Assembly: GCA_003670915.1 (NCBI GenBank) | Contig: QWQH01000143.1 | Location: 1 to 35,835 of the forward strand | DNA from: Planctomycetota bacterium | GTDB taxonomy: Bacteria; Planctomycetota; Planctomycetia; Pirellulales; UBA1268 | Length of the DNA stretch: 35,835 nt | Direction of reading: 5' to 3' | Shown: positions 25,666-34,984 of the stretch, piece by piece | How positions within the stretch are numbered: the stretch's first letter is position 1 | How the letters are laid out: every line of letters begins with the position of its first letter | Position numbers and translations under genes: made by a program | The notes under the pieces: generated by a model | What the model saw: the letters and a program-made list of their open reading frames with translations, nothing else | Database searches by the model: none | Told to the model about the DNA's origin: nothing

Positions 25666-27473
25666 GGCCCCAGGCCGTTGGGCACTCTGGAATCGAGCAT
25701 CGTGGCATTTGACAGATCATCTGTATGCTTCTCTGGCATGCTGATGGGTTGAGCGTCACCGGCCACGGTGAGCGGAAACTCCAGTACAAATGTGCTTCCT
25801 TGGCCGGGCTGGCTCGTGACCCGGATGTCACCGCCGTGTTCACGCAGAATCTTGCGGCTTACTGTTAGCCCAAGGCCTGTGCCTCGCGATCCCTTCGTCG
25901 ACACAAAGAGATTGAAAATATCGTTCAGCATTTCGGGGCTCATCCCCTCGCCGTTATCGCTCACGATGATCCGCACCCACCCAGCAGCGTGGTCGCATTC
26001 GAGGAGAATCTGGACGTCTGCTTTGGGCTTGTTTTCGACGGCGTCTATCGCATTCGTCACAACGTTGAGCACGGCCCGCGAGAGGGCTTCTGGATCGAAC
26101 ACGAGCCGCGGAAGATCGGTGGGAGGTTTCCAGCGAATCGTGGTATGCATTTCGGTGGCGCGCTGCTGCACGGTTTCGACGATATCGGTAACCAGTGCAA
26201 CTAAATCAGAAGGCACGGGATCGGGCTCACGTTCTTTGCTAAACGAGAGCATGTCCATCACCAGCGATGATATTTTATTTTGGTTGCGAGCCACGATGTC
26301 CCAGCCCTTGCGCAACACAGCCGCGTCGTCGTTGTCGAGCCCCATCTCGACTAAATAGCTGCCACCACGAATGCCCTGCAATATGTTTTTTATGTGGTGC
26401 GAAAGGGTGGCAATCGTCTGGCCGACAGCCGCCAGCCGCTCCGACTGCACCATCGCCGAATAGTAGGTGGTGTCTTCTACCGCCAACGCCGCCTGATGGC
26501 CGATCGCAATCATCAGTTTGAGATGTTCGTCGGTAAATCGTCTCTGTCCCGATTCGATGACCTCCGAGAGCGGCACGTTTGTGTCGACGTAGAGCACGCC
26601 CACCGTGTCGTAGCGTCCCTGAAGCGGCACGCAGATCGCTTCGCGTACGCCCGTCCGCAAGACGCTGTTGCCGGCACTGAAGCGATCGTCGTCTTGGGCA
26701 TCGCTTGTGAGCACTCCTTCGCGTCGGTCGAGCACATAGTCGAGGATCGTGCGGCTGATTGCCAAGGAAGTGGCGCCTCCCGGTTGGCGGTCGCGTCGGG
26801 CCTTAATCTGAAGTTGCCGCGTCTCCGGATTGAGCAGCATGATGCATCCGCGATCGGCCTCGATCCATTCAAAAACGAGTTGCAGAACGCGGCCGAGTAA
26901 CTCGTCGATATCGAGGGTGTGGCTCACGGCCAGCGATGTGCGATACATAACCTGCAGGTTGCTACGAGCTCTTGCGAGCCAACGGTTTTGCGTGTCGTCC
27001 GGCAGCATCTCGCCCATCTCGGCATCGTCATCGCGTAAGGTACGCACAATTCGAGAGCCATCGGCGCTGCTGGAGGGTGGTACGATGTCAACCATGCTGA
27101 TCGAGGGTTCATCTGCGCGGTCTTTGGAATAGACGAACACAGTGCGTCCGACCTGGATTTGGTCGCCGGTGGTGAGTTCGGCGCGTTCCACCTTGCGATT
27201 GTTGAGGAATGTTCCATTGCTGCTTTTGAGGTCGCCCACAACAAAGGTGTCGCCGACTCGACGGATTTCTGCATGCCGGCGGGAAACCTCGTTATCTTCC
27301 ACCTGCACGAAGTTGCCCGGTTCGCGGCCAATGCTCATGGCCGCGGTGCTGGCAGTGAGGTCGTAGCGGACCCCTTTTTTTTGACCTTGAATAACAAACA
27401 GAGACGGCACGAGGGAAACACTCCTGTGGGCAGCCGAAGACCTATGCAAATCGACCAGTCCAAATTCTGTCAT
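25662..27473 (-). CDS. Cytosolic sensor histidine kinase with FHA and GAF domains
   Basis: FHA: MSIGREPGNFVQVEDNEVSRRHAEIRR...DLKSSNGTFLNNRKVE; GAF-like mid-region; H-box ATLSHHIKNILQGI; ATPase NAIDAV, DNGEGMSPE, GTGLGLTVSRKILREHGGDI. The start could lie further upstream (ORF to 27677). Confidence 0.9.
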   Translation of the reverse strand: MTEFGLVDLHRSSAAHRSVSLVPSLFVIQGQKKGVRYDLTASTAAMSIGREPGNFVQVEDNEVSRRHAEIRRVGDTFVVGDLKSSNGTFLNNRKVERAELTTGDQIQVGRTVFVYSKDRADEPSISMVDIVPPSSSADGSRIVRTLRDDDAEMGEMLPDDTQNRWLARARSNLQVMYRTSLAVSHTLDIDELLGRVLQLVFEWIEADRGCIMLLNPETRQLQIKARRDRQPGGATSLAISRTILDYVLDRREGVLTSDAQDDDRFSAGNSVLRTGVREAICVPLQGRYDTVGVLYVDTNVPLSEVIESGQRRFTDEHLKLMIAIGHQAALAVEDTTYYSAMVQSERLAAVGQTIATLSHHIKNILQGIRGGSYLVEMGLDNDDAAVLRKGWDIVARNQNKISSLVMDMLSFSKEREPDPVPSDLVALVTDIVETVQQRATEMHTTIRWKPPTDLPRLVFDPEALSRAVLNVVTNAIDAVENKPKADVQILLECDHAAGWVRIIVSDNGEGMSPEMLNDIFNLFVSTKGSRGTGLGLTVSRKILREHGGDIRVTSQPGQGSTFVLEFPLTVAGDAQPISMPEKHTDDLSNATMLDSRVPNGLGP

Positions 27474-27607
27474 AGACACCGCTGATCGGGAAGCGGCAAC
27501 TGGGATAGAATACGCCTGATGGCCGAAAGAGCGATCAGTCGAGCGTCTTTTGGCCTCCTGAGCTCCGCGTGGAGCAGGTGTTGGTTGATTGGACCATCGA
27601 GGATTGT

Positions 27608-29614
27608 ATGACTCAACGAGTTGTGTTGGAGGCGACGAGGACTTCTCTCTGGGCGGCCGTTGATCGCCTTTTGCCATGCGGGCTCCACCGATGGTTGGTG
27701 CTCAGCCCGGCAGTCCTCTTGTGTGCGCTGACGATCTGTCAGGTGTTTGTAACGCGAGCCCGAGCTGAAGGTCCCGTGCCGCCGAGTGATCAGGATGGCT
27801 TGCGTGACCGTCTGCGAGAGGAAGTTGAGTGGTTGGCTTCGCCTGATCGCGAAGGGCGAGGCCCAGGTACACGCGGAATGAATCAGGCAGCCGATTGGAT
27901 TGCCGAACAGCTTTCAAAGGCGGGGCTCATCACAGAGTTCGATGGCAAAGGGCCATTCCAGAATTTTTCCATGACGCTTGAGGCCAAGCCAGGGCCCGCC
28001 ACAAGCAACATCGCCGAAATCATCGGGCCACCCAACGCGGATGGATCTGCTCGTGTCCAGTCGCTTCAGCTCGGTAAGGATTTCACGCCGTTGGCCGCCG
28101 GCGGCTCGGGGGAGTTTGATCTTCCGCTGGTGTTTGCCGGCTATGGGATCACTGCACCGGCTGAACAATACGACGACTACGCGCCGCTCACCAGCAAGGC
28201 GGCCAACAAAGGGGCGGCAGCGATTCTACTTCGACAGGAGCCTCAAAAAGACAATCCGCACAGTGTGTTCGATGGCAATCAGGCATCCCAATACGCTGCG
28301 CTTTCCAGAAAGGTAGCGAACGCATCGGAGCATGAGATGGGCGGAATCGTGTTTTGTAATGATGCCTCCGATTCAGAAAACGCACTCATGCCATTCAGCC
28401 GTGCTGGCGATGGTTCTGACCGACGCGCACTGCCGATTCTTCAAATCAGTCGCGAGTTAGTCAGCGTCCTCATGACTGAAAGTCTGGGCAAAAATCTTGC
28501 CACAATTGAAAAGGCGATCGACGAGACGTTTGAGCCGCAGAGCGCCCCATTGAATGGGTGGCGGCTTCGAGGCCGCGTGGCCATTGATCGCGTGGAGTCG
28601 GAAACAAAAAATGTTTTGGGAATGCTGCGGGGCACGGGCCAAGGGTTCCGCACCGCAGACGGCGAGGCCCCGGATTCGGGCAAGGGAGCCCCCTCTGGGG
28701 GCGAGGCCGAAGTTGTTGTACTCGGCGCGCATTACGATCACCTTGGCTACGGTGGAGTCAATTCGGCAGCTCCCGGCGAGAAAACGGTGCACCATGGCGC
28801 CGACGATAACGCGAGTGGTGTGGCCATGCTTGTGGAAGTGGCACGGCTGTTATCGCACGAGGGACCGTTTCCTCGCAGTGTGCTTTTTGTGGCATTTTCT
28901 GGTGAGGAGCGTGGGTTGCTAGGCAGTGCGCATTACACAGCCAATGCCGCAGTGCCGCTGGCTAACACCGTTGCGATGGTGAATCTTGACATGGTTGGTC
29001 GCCTCGACGGCAACAAGATTGTCATCCACGGCACCGGTACGGGCAGCGGACTCGATGCGATGGTCGATCGACTTGTTGGCACCCATGCCTTCGACGTGGC
29101 CAAGGAGCCAGGCGGCTTTGGCCCAAGCGACCATTCGAGCTTTTATGCGAAGCGAATCCCTGTCTTACACATCTTCACAGGGTCGCACTCCGACTACCAT
29201 CGTCCCACAGACACCCCCGATAAGATCAGCTACGAAGGAATGGCCCGCATCACGCGTCTTGTGGCTGATGCCGTGCGTGAGCTGGCGACGTCTCCCGCAA
29301 GGCCTCAATACATTGAGGTGGCATCCAAGATGTTTGCTGGGGGCGGTGACCGCCCCTACTTTGGCAGCATCCCCGACTTTGGAAAACCTGGGAACGGCTA
29401 TGCCATTACAGGGGTAACCAAAGACTCGCCCGCAGCACGTGGCGGGCTTCTAGGCGGTGATAGAATTGTGCGAATCGGGGCAAGCGCTGTCACGGGTCTG
29501 GAGGATTTCGACAGCGCGCTGCGGAAGCACAAGGGGGGCGAAACGGTGCCCGTTATCGTCCTGAGGGACGGTGTGCAGGTTTCGCTGGACGTCGTTTTGG
29601 ATCCGCCTCGATGA
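27608..29614 (+). CDS. Exported M28-family zinc aminopeptidase with PA-like and C-terminal PDZ domains
   Basis: VVLGAHYDHLGYGG, HHGADDNASGVAMLVEVARLL, FSGEERGLLGSAHY, MVNLDMVGRL, GPSDHSSFYAKRIPVLHIFTGSHSDYHRPTDT; PDZ GYAITGVTKDSPAARGGLLGGDRIVRIGASAVTGLEDF. Confidence 0.9.
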   Translation: MTQRVVLEATRTSLWAAVDRLLPCGLHRWLVLSPAVLLCALTICQVFVTRARAEGPVPPSDQDGLRDRLREEVEWLASPDREGRGPGTRGMNQAADWIAEQLSKAGLITEFDGKGPFQNFSMTLEAKPGPATSNIAEIIGPPNADGSARVQSLQLGKDFTPLAAGGSGEFDLPLVFAGYGITAPAEQYDDYAPLTSKAANKGAAAILLRQEPQKDNPHSVFDGNQASQYAALSRKVANASEHEMGGIVFCNDASDSENALMPFSRAGDGSDRRALPILQISRELVSVLMTESLGKNLATIEKAIDETFEPQSAPLNGWRLRGRVAIDRVESETKNVLGMLRGTGQGFRTADGEAPDSGKGAPSGGEAEVVVLGAHYDHLGYGGVNSAAPGEKTVHHGADDNASGVAMLVEVARLLSHEGPFPRSVLFVAFSGEERGLLGSAHYTANAAVPLANTVAMVNLDMVGRLDGNKIVIHGTGTGSGLDAMVDRLVGTHAFDVAKEPGGFGPSDHSSFYAKRIPVLHIFTGSHSDYHRPTDTPDKISYEGMARITRLVADAVRELATSPARPQYIEVASKMFAGGGDRPYFGSIPDFGKPGNGYAITGVTKDSPAARGGLLGGDRIVRIGASAVTGLEDFDSALRKHKGGETVPVIVLRDGVQVSLDVVLDPPR

Positions 29615-29823
29615 GGCCGATTAGAGCACCGCACGCGCGTGCCCCTTCACGCCGTTTACTGCCCACGAGCCGAGTTTTCGTGCTTATTTTTGGTCTTGAG
29701 TCGCTCGCCACCGCCTGACATGATCCCGCCCGCTTCGGATTCCCGTCGTGGCCACGGATGGCTGCCCTCGGTGTTTTTAGGCCCGAATGGCTCAGGGCAA
29801 GTCAAATAAGCAAGGAGTGCATT

Positions 29824-30480
29824 GTGAAGTTGCAAAATGTGCAGTGGCAGCAGGTGAGTGTTCTGTGCGTGGCGGTGGTTGCCATGCTGGAAATCGGTGA
29901 ACTCTCGGCGGTTGCTCAGGCGCCAGCGACGCCCACTTCGCAGTCAGGGCCTGCAAACCATGTAGCCGTCATCGATGTTGGCTACGTCTTTAAGAATCAC
30001 GCCCGCTTCAAAGTGGCGATGGACAAGATGAAGGATGAGGTCATGGCGGCGGAGAATGGCCTCAAGTCCGAGCGGGACCGCATCAACAGCGTGATGGAAC
30101 AAATCAAGGGTTTCAACGTCGGCACGCCAGAATACAAGAAGCTTGAGTCCGAGATAGCCAAGGCGCAGGGCGACTTCAATGTCAACGCCCAGTTGCAGAA
30201 GAAGGATTTTATGGAGCGTGAGGCAAAGGTTTATCTTCAGGTCTACACAGAGATTGAAAAAGCAGTGGAGCAGTTCGCCCGAGAGCATCGCATTGCTATC
30301 GTGCACCGTTTTGATGGAGAGCCAGTCGAGACTGGTGATCGCAATCAAATTTTGCGAGGGATCACGAAGCCGATTGTCTATCTGGAGCCGGGCATCGACA
30401 TCACTCCGGATATCCTCAAAATGCTCAACGGATCGGCCGTTGCCGCTGGAGCCGCTGGTTCACCTCCCCGCACTCGATAG
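29824..30480 (+). CDS. OmpH/Skp family periplasmic chaperone
   Basis: Signal-like N-terminus VKLQNVQWQQVSVLCVAVVAML; VAVIDVGYVFKNHARFKVAMDKMKDEVMAAENGLKSERDRINSVMEQIKGF...coiled coil, upstream of lpxC. Confidence 0.82.
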   Translation: MKLQNVQWQQVSVLCVAVVAMLEIGELSAVAQAPATPTSQSGPANHVAVIDVGYVFKNHARFKVAMDKMKDEVMAAENGLKSERDRINSVMEQIKGFNVGTPEYKKLESEIAKAQGDFNVNAQLQKKDFMEREAKVYLQVYTEIEKAVEQFAREHRIAIVHRFDGEPVETGDRNQILRGITKPIVYLEPGIDITPDILKMLNGSAVAAGAAGSPPRTR

Positions 30481-30514
30481 TTGTTTTGCGACCGTCCCGT
30501 GAGCGGCCGCCGCT

Positions 30515-31408
30515 GTGGCCTTTATAGATATGCCCCACACCCAATGCTTCCGGTCGCAGCGGACGCTCCGTCGACCAGCGGTTGTCTCCGGCTTCGGCTA
30601 TTGGACCGGCAAGAGAATCCGGGTGGAACTGGAGCCTGCGTCTGCCGGTACCGGTGTGGTGTTCGTGCGGGCCGATATAGATCCGCCAGTGAGAATCGCA
30701 GCGACGGTCGAGAATCGGATTGAAGCATCCAGCCGCACCAATCTCGCTGTGGCTGGAGGTCGCGTACAAATGGTGGAGCATCTCTTGAGCGCATTGGCAG
30801 GCATTGGGATCGACTGCTGCGTGGTGCGGGTCAATGGCGAAGAGTTGCCAGGTATGGATGGTTCGTCGCAGGCGTTTGTAGAAGCGATTGACGCTGCCGG
30901 CGTGGAGGATTTGGGTGCACCCTTGGAACCGCTTGTCGTCACGCAACCCGTGCGGATTGGCGATAGCGAATCGTGGATCGAGGCAATGCCTCCCTCCTTT
31001 CCAGGGCTGTCGATCGAGTATGTGCTGGATTACGGCCCTGGGCCAATCGGCCGGCAGGAGTTGTCGCTGCGAGTGACGCCCCAGACATATCGCGACGAGC
31101 TGTCCCAAGCCAGAACATTTATCTCCGTCGAAGACGCCGAGCGGATGCGAGCCGACGGGCGCGGGCTGTCTGTATCGCCTCGAGATCTGCTTGTATTTGG
31201 GCCAGATGGGCCTGTTGGCAACCGGCTGCGGTGGTCCGATGAGTGCGTGCGGCACAAAGTATTGGATGCCGTTGGCGATCTGGCGTTGGCTGGCCGTCCA
31301 CTGCACGCGCATGTGCGTGCCTGTCGCAGCGGCCATAGGCTCAATGCCAAGTTGGTGGGTCGGTTGATGGCGATGTGGTCCGAGCGTCGCGTGCGTGTGA
31401 CAGCCTAA
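30515..31408 (+). CDS. lpxC: UDP-3-O-acyl-N-acetylglucosamine deacetylase
   Basis: MVEHLLSALAGIGID, ELPGMDGSSQAFVEAI, CVRHKVLDAVGDLALAG, SGHRLNAKLVG; zinc ligands conserved. Confidence 0.93.
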   Translation: MAFIDMPHTQCFRSQRTLRRPAVVSGFGYWTGKRIRVELEPASAGTGVVFVRADIDPPVRIAATVENRIEASSRTNLAVAGGRVQMVEHLLSALAGIGIDCCVVRVNGEELPGMDGSSQAFVEAIDAAGVEDLGAPLEPLVVTQPVRIGDSESWIEAMPPSFPGLSIEYVLDYGPGPIGRQELSLRVTPQTYRDELSQARTFISVEDAERMRADGRGLSVSPRDLLVFGPDGPVGNRLRWSDECVRHKVLDAVGDLALAGRPLHAHVRACRSGHRLNAKLVGRLMAMWSERRVRVTA

Positions 31409-31433
31409 CCTTGGGTCAGCAGAAAACGCTTTT

Positions 31434-32315
31434 GTGATGATGGCTGGAGTCTGTGGTATGCCAGGAATGCACGACAATTCATCGCGACAAGTTCACCCAT
31501 TTCGGGGTGCAGATGCCGTCATTGCCCCATCGGCCATCGTAGAGTCGGGTGCGCGGATCGCAGAAGATGTGAGGATTGGTCCTTTCTGCGTGATCTCCAG
31601 CCAAGCAGTGATTGGTCGGGGCACGGTGCTCGAAAATAATGTTACGGTGATGGGAGACGTGGTTCTCGGCGAACGCAATCGTATTTTCCCCAATTGTGTG
31701 ATCGGAGCCGAACCACAGGACATCAGCTATGAAGGCACGCGCACTCGGGTTGTGATTGGGAATGACAATATTATTCGCGAGGGAGTCACGATCAACCGCG
31801 CCTCCGAAAAGGAAGACGGCCAGACCACTGTCGGCAGTTCAAATTTCCTGATGGCCTGCTGTCACGTGGCGCACGACTGCCAGGTGGGCGACCGGGTCGT
31901 TCTAGCCAATGGCACACTTCTCGGCGGGCACGTTCGCGTGCATTCGCACGCCTCGCTCTCCGGGGGCGTTGCCGTGCACCACTGGGCAACGATTGGCGGA
32001 TGGTCATTTGTTGCTGGGCTTTCTCGGGTGCTGCACGATGTGCCGCCGTTCATGCTCTGCGAGGGTCTTCCAGCTCGTCCGCGATGCATTAATGTCGTGG
32101 CGCTCAAACGCAGCGGATTTTCACAGGAATCGATCGAGGCGATTGCCGAGGCGCACCGCTTGCTCTACCGCGCGAAGGTTGGGCAGGAGCAAGCAAGAGA
32201 AGTTTTACGGTCGCAGGGGATGCTTTTGCCGCACGTCAACGAGTTGCTCACATTTCTTTCCCATCAGCAGGAAGGGCGACACGGTCGCGCCCGCGAACGC
32301 CGGAGGGCCGCATGA
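31434..32315 (+). CDS. lpxA: Acyl-ACP--UDP-N-acetylglucosamine O-acyltransferase
   Basis: Hexapeptide repeats; SNFLMACCHVAHDCQVGDRVVLANGTLLGGHV (catalytic His region); INVVALKRSGFSQESIEAI C-terminal signature. Confidence 0.94.
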   Translation: MMMAGVCGMPGMHDNSSRQVHPFRGADAVIAPSAIVESGARIAEDVRIGPFCVISSQAVIGRGTVLENNVTVMGDVVLGERNRIFPNCVIGAEPQDISYEGTRTRVVIGNDNIIREGVTINRASEKEDGQTTVGSSNFLMACCHVAHDCQVGDRVVLANGTLLGGHVRVHSHASLSGGVAVHHWATIGGWSFVAGLSRVLHDVPPFMLCEGLPARPRCINVVALKRSGFSQESIEAIAEAHRLLYRAKVGQEQAREVLRSQGMLLPHVNELLTFLSHQQEGRHGRARERRRAA

Positions 32316-33412
32316 CCCAAACGAGATGCCAAACTATGAATCGAACCAAAGTGGCTGTGATTGGATGTGGACACCTCGGCACAATTCATGCGAGGCTCCT
32401 CGCTGCGAGGGAGGATGTCGAACTCGTGGCCGTCGTCGATCCATCCGCCGCGTCGCGAGATCGGGTGGCCCAGTCGCACGGATGTAGGGCGATCGGTGAC
32501 CCGTACGAGTTGGTTGGTCTCGTGGCAGCGGCCATCGTGGCTGCGCCAACAGGACTCCATGCCGCAGTGTCGCTGCCATTGCTTGAGGCGGGACTCGATC
32601 TGCTTATCGAAAAGCCGATCGCCGCGAGCGTCGAAGATGCCCGTGCGATTGTTACGATGGCCAGACGCCACGCTCGTGTGGTTGCGGTTGGGCACGTCGA
32701 GCGGTTCAACCCGGCCTGGCAAATGGCCGTAACGCGGGCCGGCCGCGTTGTGTCGCTCGAATCGGCGAGGATGGCGCCCTTTTCATTTCGCTCAATGGAT
32801 GTTGGGGTCGTCCACGATCTGCTGATTCACGACATTGATCTGGTGCTCTCGCTCAATCCAGGACGATTAGACCGAGTGGATGCCCATGGTCTTATTGCCA
32901 CCGGCGGCCACGAAGACGCTGTGCGAGCGAGGCTCGTCTTTTCATCAGGGCTTGTGGCAGATCTTTCGGCATCCCGGATCCATCCAGCGATGGAGCGGAG
33001 AGTGACACTATGGTCGAGCGATGCGATCATTACAGTCGACTTCAACGCGAAGTCAGTCGAAGTGGTTACACCATCCGATGCGGTTCGTAGCGGGCGGTTT
33101 GTCGCCGCCGATGTGCCGATGGATCAGCGTGCAGGACTCAAGGAAAAATTCTTCGAGTCGATCCTGCACCGTCAGACGCTGGCGGTGCCAGAAGCCAATG
33201 CGATCGTGTGCGAGCACGACGATTTTCTGTCGGCTATCCGAACGGGCCGTGCGCCCACGGTGCCAGCGTCGGCTGGTGCCGCTGCGTTGGAAATCGCCAA
33301 CCGGGTGATCGACGGGCTGGTGTGCACCCGCTTGGGAGCGGAGGCCGGTTGCTCCACGGTGTCGATTGCCGCCTGCGGGGTACCTGGGTTTCCGTACCGT
33401 AAAACCGGTTGA
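32312..33412 (+). CDS. Gfo/Idh/MocA family NAD(P)-dependent oxidoreductase (GnnA-like context)
   Basis: TKVAVIGCGHLGTIHARLLAAREDVELVAVVDPS, APTGLHAAVSLPLLEAGLDLLIEKPIA, GHVERFNPAW; ATGA overlap with lpxA. Confidence 0.88.
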   Translation: MTQTRCQTMNRTKVAVIGCGHLGTIHARLLAAREDVELVAVVDPSAASRDRVAQSHGCRAIGDPYELVGLVAAAIVAAPTGLHAAVSLPLLEAGLDLLIEKPIAASVEDARAIVTMARRHARVVAVGHVERFNPAWQMAVTRAGRVVSLESARMAPFSFRSMDVGVVHDLLIHDIDLVLSLNPGRLDRVDAHGLIATGGHEDAVRARLVFSSGLVADLSASRIHPAMERRVTLWSSDAIITVDFNAKSVEVVTPSDAVRSGRFVAADVPMDQRAGLKEKFFESILHRQTLAVPEANAIVCEHDDFLSAIRTGRAPTVPASAGAAALEIANRVIDGLVCTRLGAEAGCSTVSIAACGVPGFPYRKTG

Positions 33413-33433
33413 GTTTGCCCCGACCACGCTGCG

Positions 33434-34924
33434 CTACGCCAAGTCGCGGTCTTGAAAAAGGATCAGCGCTACCAAGAGTGCCACCGTGGAATAAAGTGCG
33501 GCATAGAGCGCAGCCCAGCCCAAATAGCTCCACGGCACAGGCACTCCCCCCACAACGGCCGCCTCGATCGTGAAATGTTCGAGTACTGGCAGGATCGTGG
33601 CAAAGAGTTGCCCTACAAACCGCACAATCGCAAACTTTCCCACACTGGACTGCACAATGAGTGGCACAAGATGCCCAAGCGCATAGACGGTGAAGCAGAC
33701 GATCAGGTTGGGTACCATTCCCAGTCGCGTGGAGACGGCGAGGCTCACTGCCGCTAAGAGAATCGTTTCCAAGAGCGACAGCACAAGACCCGGTACAACC
33801 GTGATCATCTCATCGGCGCAATCGCGCCAGAGCGGATCAACCTTCGCCCCCTCCCGGGCGTCGTACACGACCTTGAGGCTCGTTGTCATCAGTAGAACGC
33901 TGCCGAGAATGAGAAACACGAGGAGCGCCACAAGCACAAGCCCGGCAAACTTCCCCAGAATGAACTGCCGACGAGTGAGGGGCTTCGAGAGCACCGTAAG
34001 GGCTGTGCGGCCCTCGATTTCATCGGCCACAGAGACGCTGGCCGTCCAGACGACGACCAACAGCGCCAGCACTTTCACAAGCGTGAGGCCGCTGTCCTTG
34101 AGCATTTTTACGTCTTCGCCAAACGTGTTGTAGGGGATGACGATAAATGCCATGAGCAACACGGCACCGACAATGATTGCGACTGCGAAAATTGGCTGGC
34201 CGATCGCTTCCTTCGTTGTGGCAGACGCCACCGCCGCGATGCGCCGCGGCACCAGACGAAACAGCAAGTAGAAGCCGGCGATGGTGAGCAGCGTGACAGC
34301 GGTCCAAGGCAGAATGGCTGTCTGCGAAAACTCCGGCACCAGCCTCGAGCGGATTGTGAGCCGCACTGATTTATCCGAGGAGTTTGTGGCCTCCAGCTTG
34401 GCTCGTTGGCCCAGGAAGGGATTCATCCTGCCCTCACTTCGCTTCCATTGCCACGGTGTAGCAGCGGAAAGCTCAACGTCAGGTACCTTCACCAACGCAA
34501 AGCCCTCGATCGGCTGTTGCGTGCGTACGGTGAGTGGGGCATCGCTCTGCAGTTCAAAGGATTCAAGCTCCTGAGGCCTCAGGTCGATCGGAATTTCCTG
34601 AAGCACGGCGCGGGGGGCAATATCGATGGATTGCTGAGCACCTTGAGCGGCGAGCAATCGAGCGAGCGAACGTCCGATGGCATCCAGCGGCACCAGTGGC
34701 GTCAGTGCGACCGCCAGCGCAGAAAGAGTCAGGAGCAGCCATGCCATGGGGCCAGCAAACCCATCGCGGAGACTTAGCTTGGCCTCGGCTGCGGCCCGAG
34801 GCGATAGCAGCAGCAAAGTGCCCCATGCGAGGAGGATGACGGCGATGGCAACGATCGCGCCCATACCGAGCAGCCAGATGGGCGGTAGGGCGATGAGCCA
34901 TCGATTGGCAAGAAGTGGCGTCAT
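33434..34924 (-). CDS. ABC-2 type transporter permease
   Basis: Multiple TM segments; DEIEGRTALTVLSKPLTRRQFILGKFAGLVLVALLVFLILGSVLLM signature of ABC-2 permeases. Confidence 0.75.
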   Translation of the reverse strand: MTPLLANRWLIALPPIWLLGMGAIVAIAVILLAWGTLLLLSPRAAAEAKLSLRDGFAGPMAWLLLTLSALAVALTPLVPLDAIGRSLARLLAAQGAQQSIDIAPRAVLQEIPIDLRPQELESFELQSDAPLTVRTQQPIEGFALVKVPDVELSAATPWQWKRSEGRMNPFLGQRAKLEATNSSDKSVRLTIRSRLVPEFSQTAILPWTAVTLLTIAGFYLLFRLVPRRIAAVASATTKEAIGQPIFAVAIIVGAVLLMAFIVIPYNTFGEDVKMLKDSGLTLVKVLALLVVVWTASVSVADEIEGRTALTVLSKPLTRRQFILGKFAGLVLVALLVFLILGSVLLMTTSLKVVYDAREGAKVDPLWRDCADEMITVVPGLVLSLLETILLAAVSLAVSTRLGMVPNLIVCFTVYALGHLVPLIVQSSVGKFAIVRFVGQLFATILPVLEHFTIEAAVVGGVPVPWSYLGWAALYAALYSTVALLVALILFQDRDLA

Positions 34925-34952
34925 GGCGTCATGGTGTCATGGTGTCATGGTT
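34921..34952 (-). repeat. 8-bp tandem repeat x4 spanning the permease start codon; encodes three overlapping MTP* mini-ORFs
   Basis: + strand: tcatggcg tcatggtg tcatggtg tcatggtt; - strand: aaccATGACACCATGACACCATGACGCCATGACGCCACTT. Confidence 0.85.
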
Positions 34953-34984
34953 ATCAAAAAGGGACTGCGGTGACCGACCGAACC

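Noticed and set aside
30425-31477. 350-aa - strand ORF antisense to lpxC
   Set aside because: Antisense shadow of lpxC with no protein-family motifs.
33395-33435. Possible hairpin between convergent Gfo/Idh and ABC permease genes
   Set aside because: Stem has mismatches and no T-tract; not convincing without folding and transcript data.
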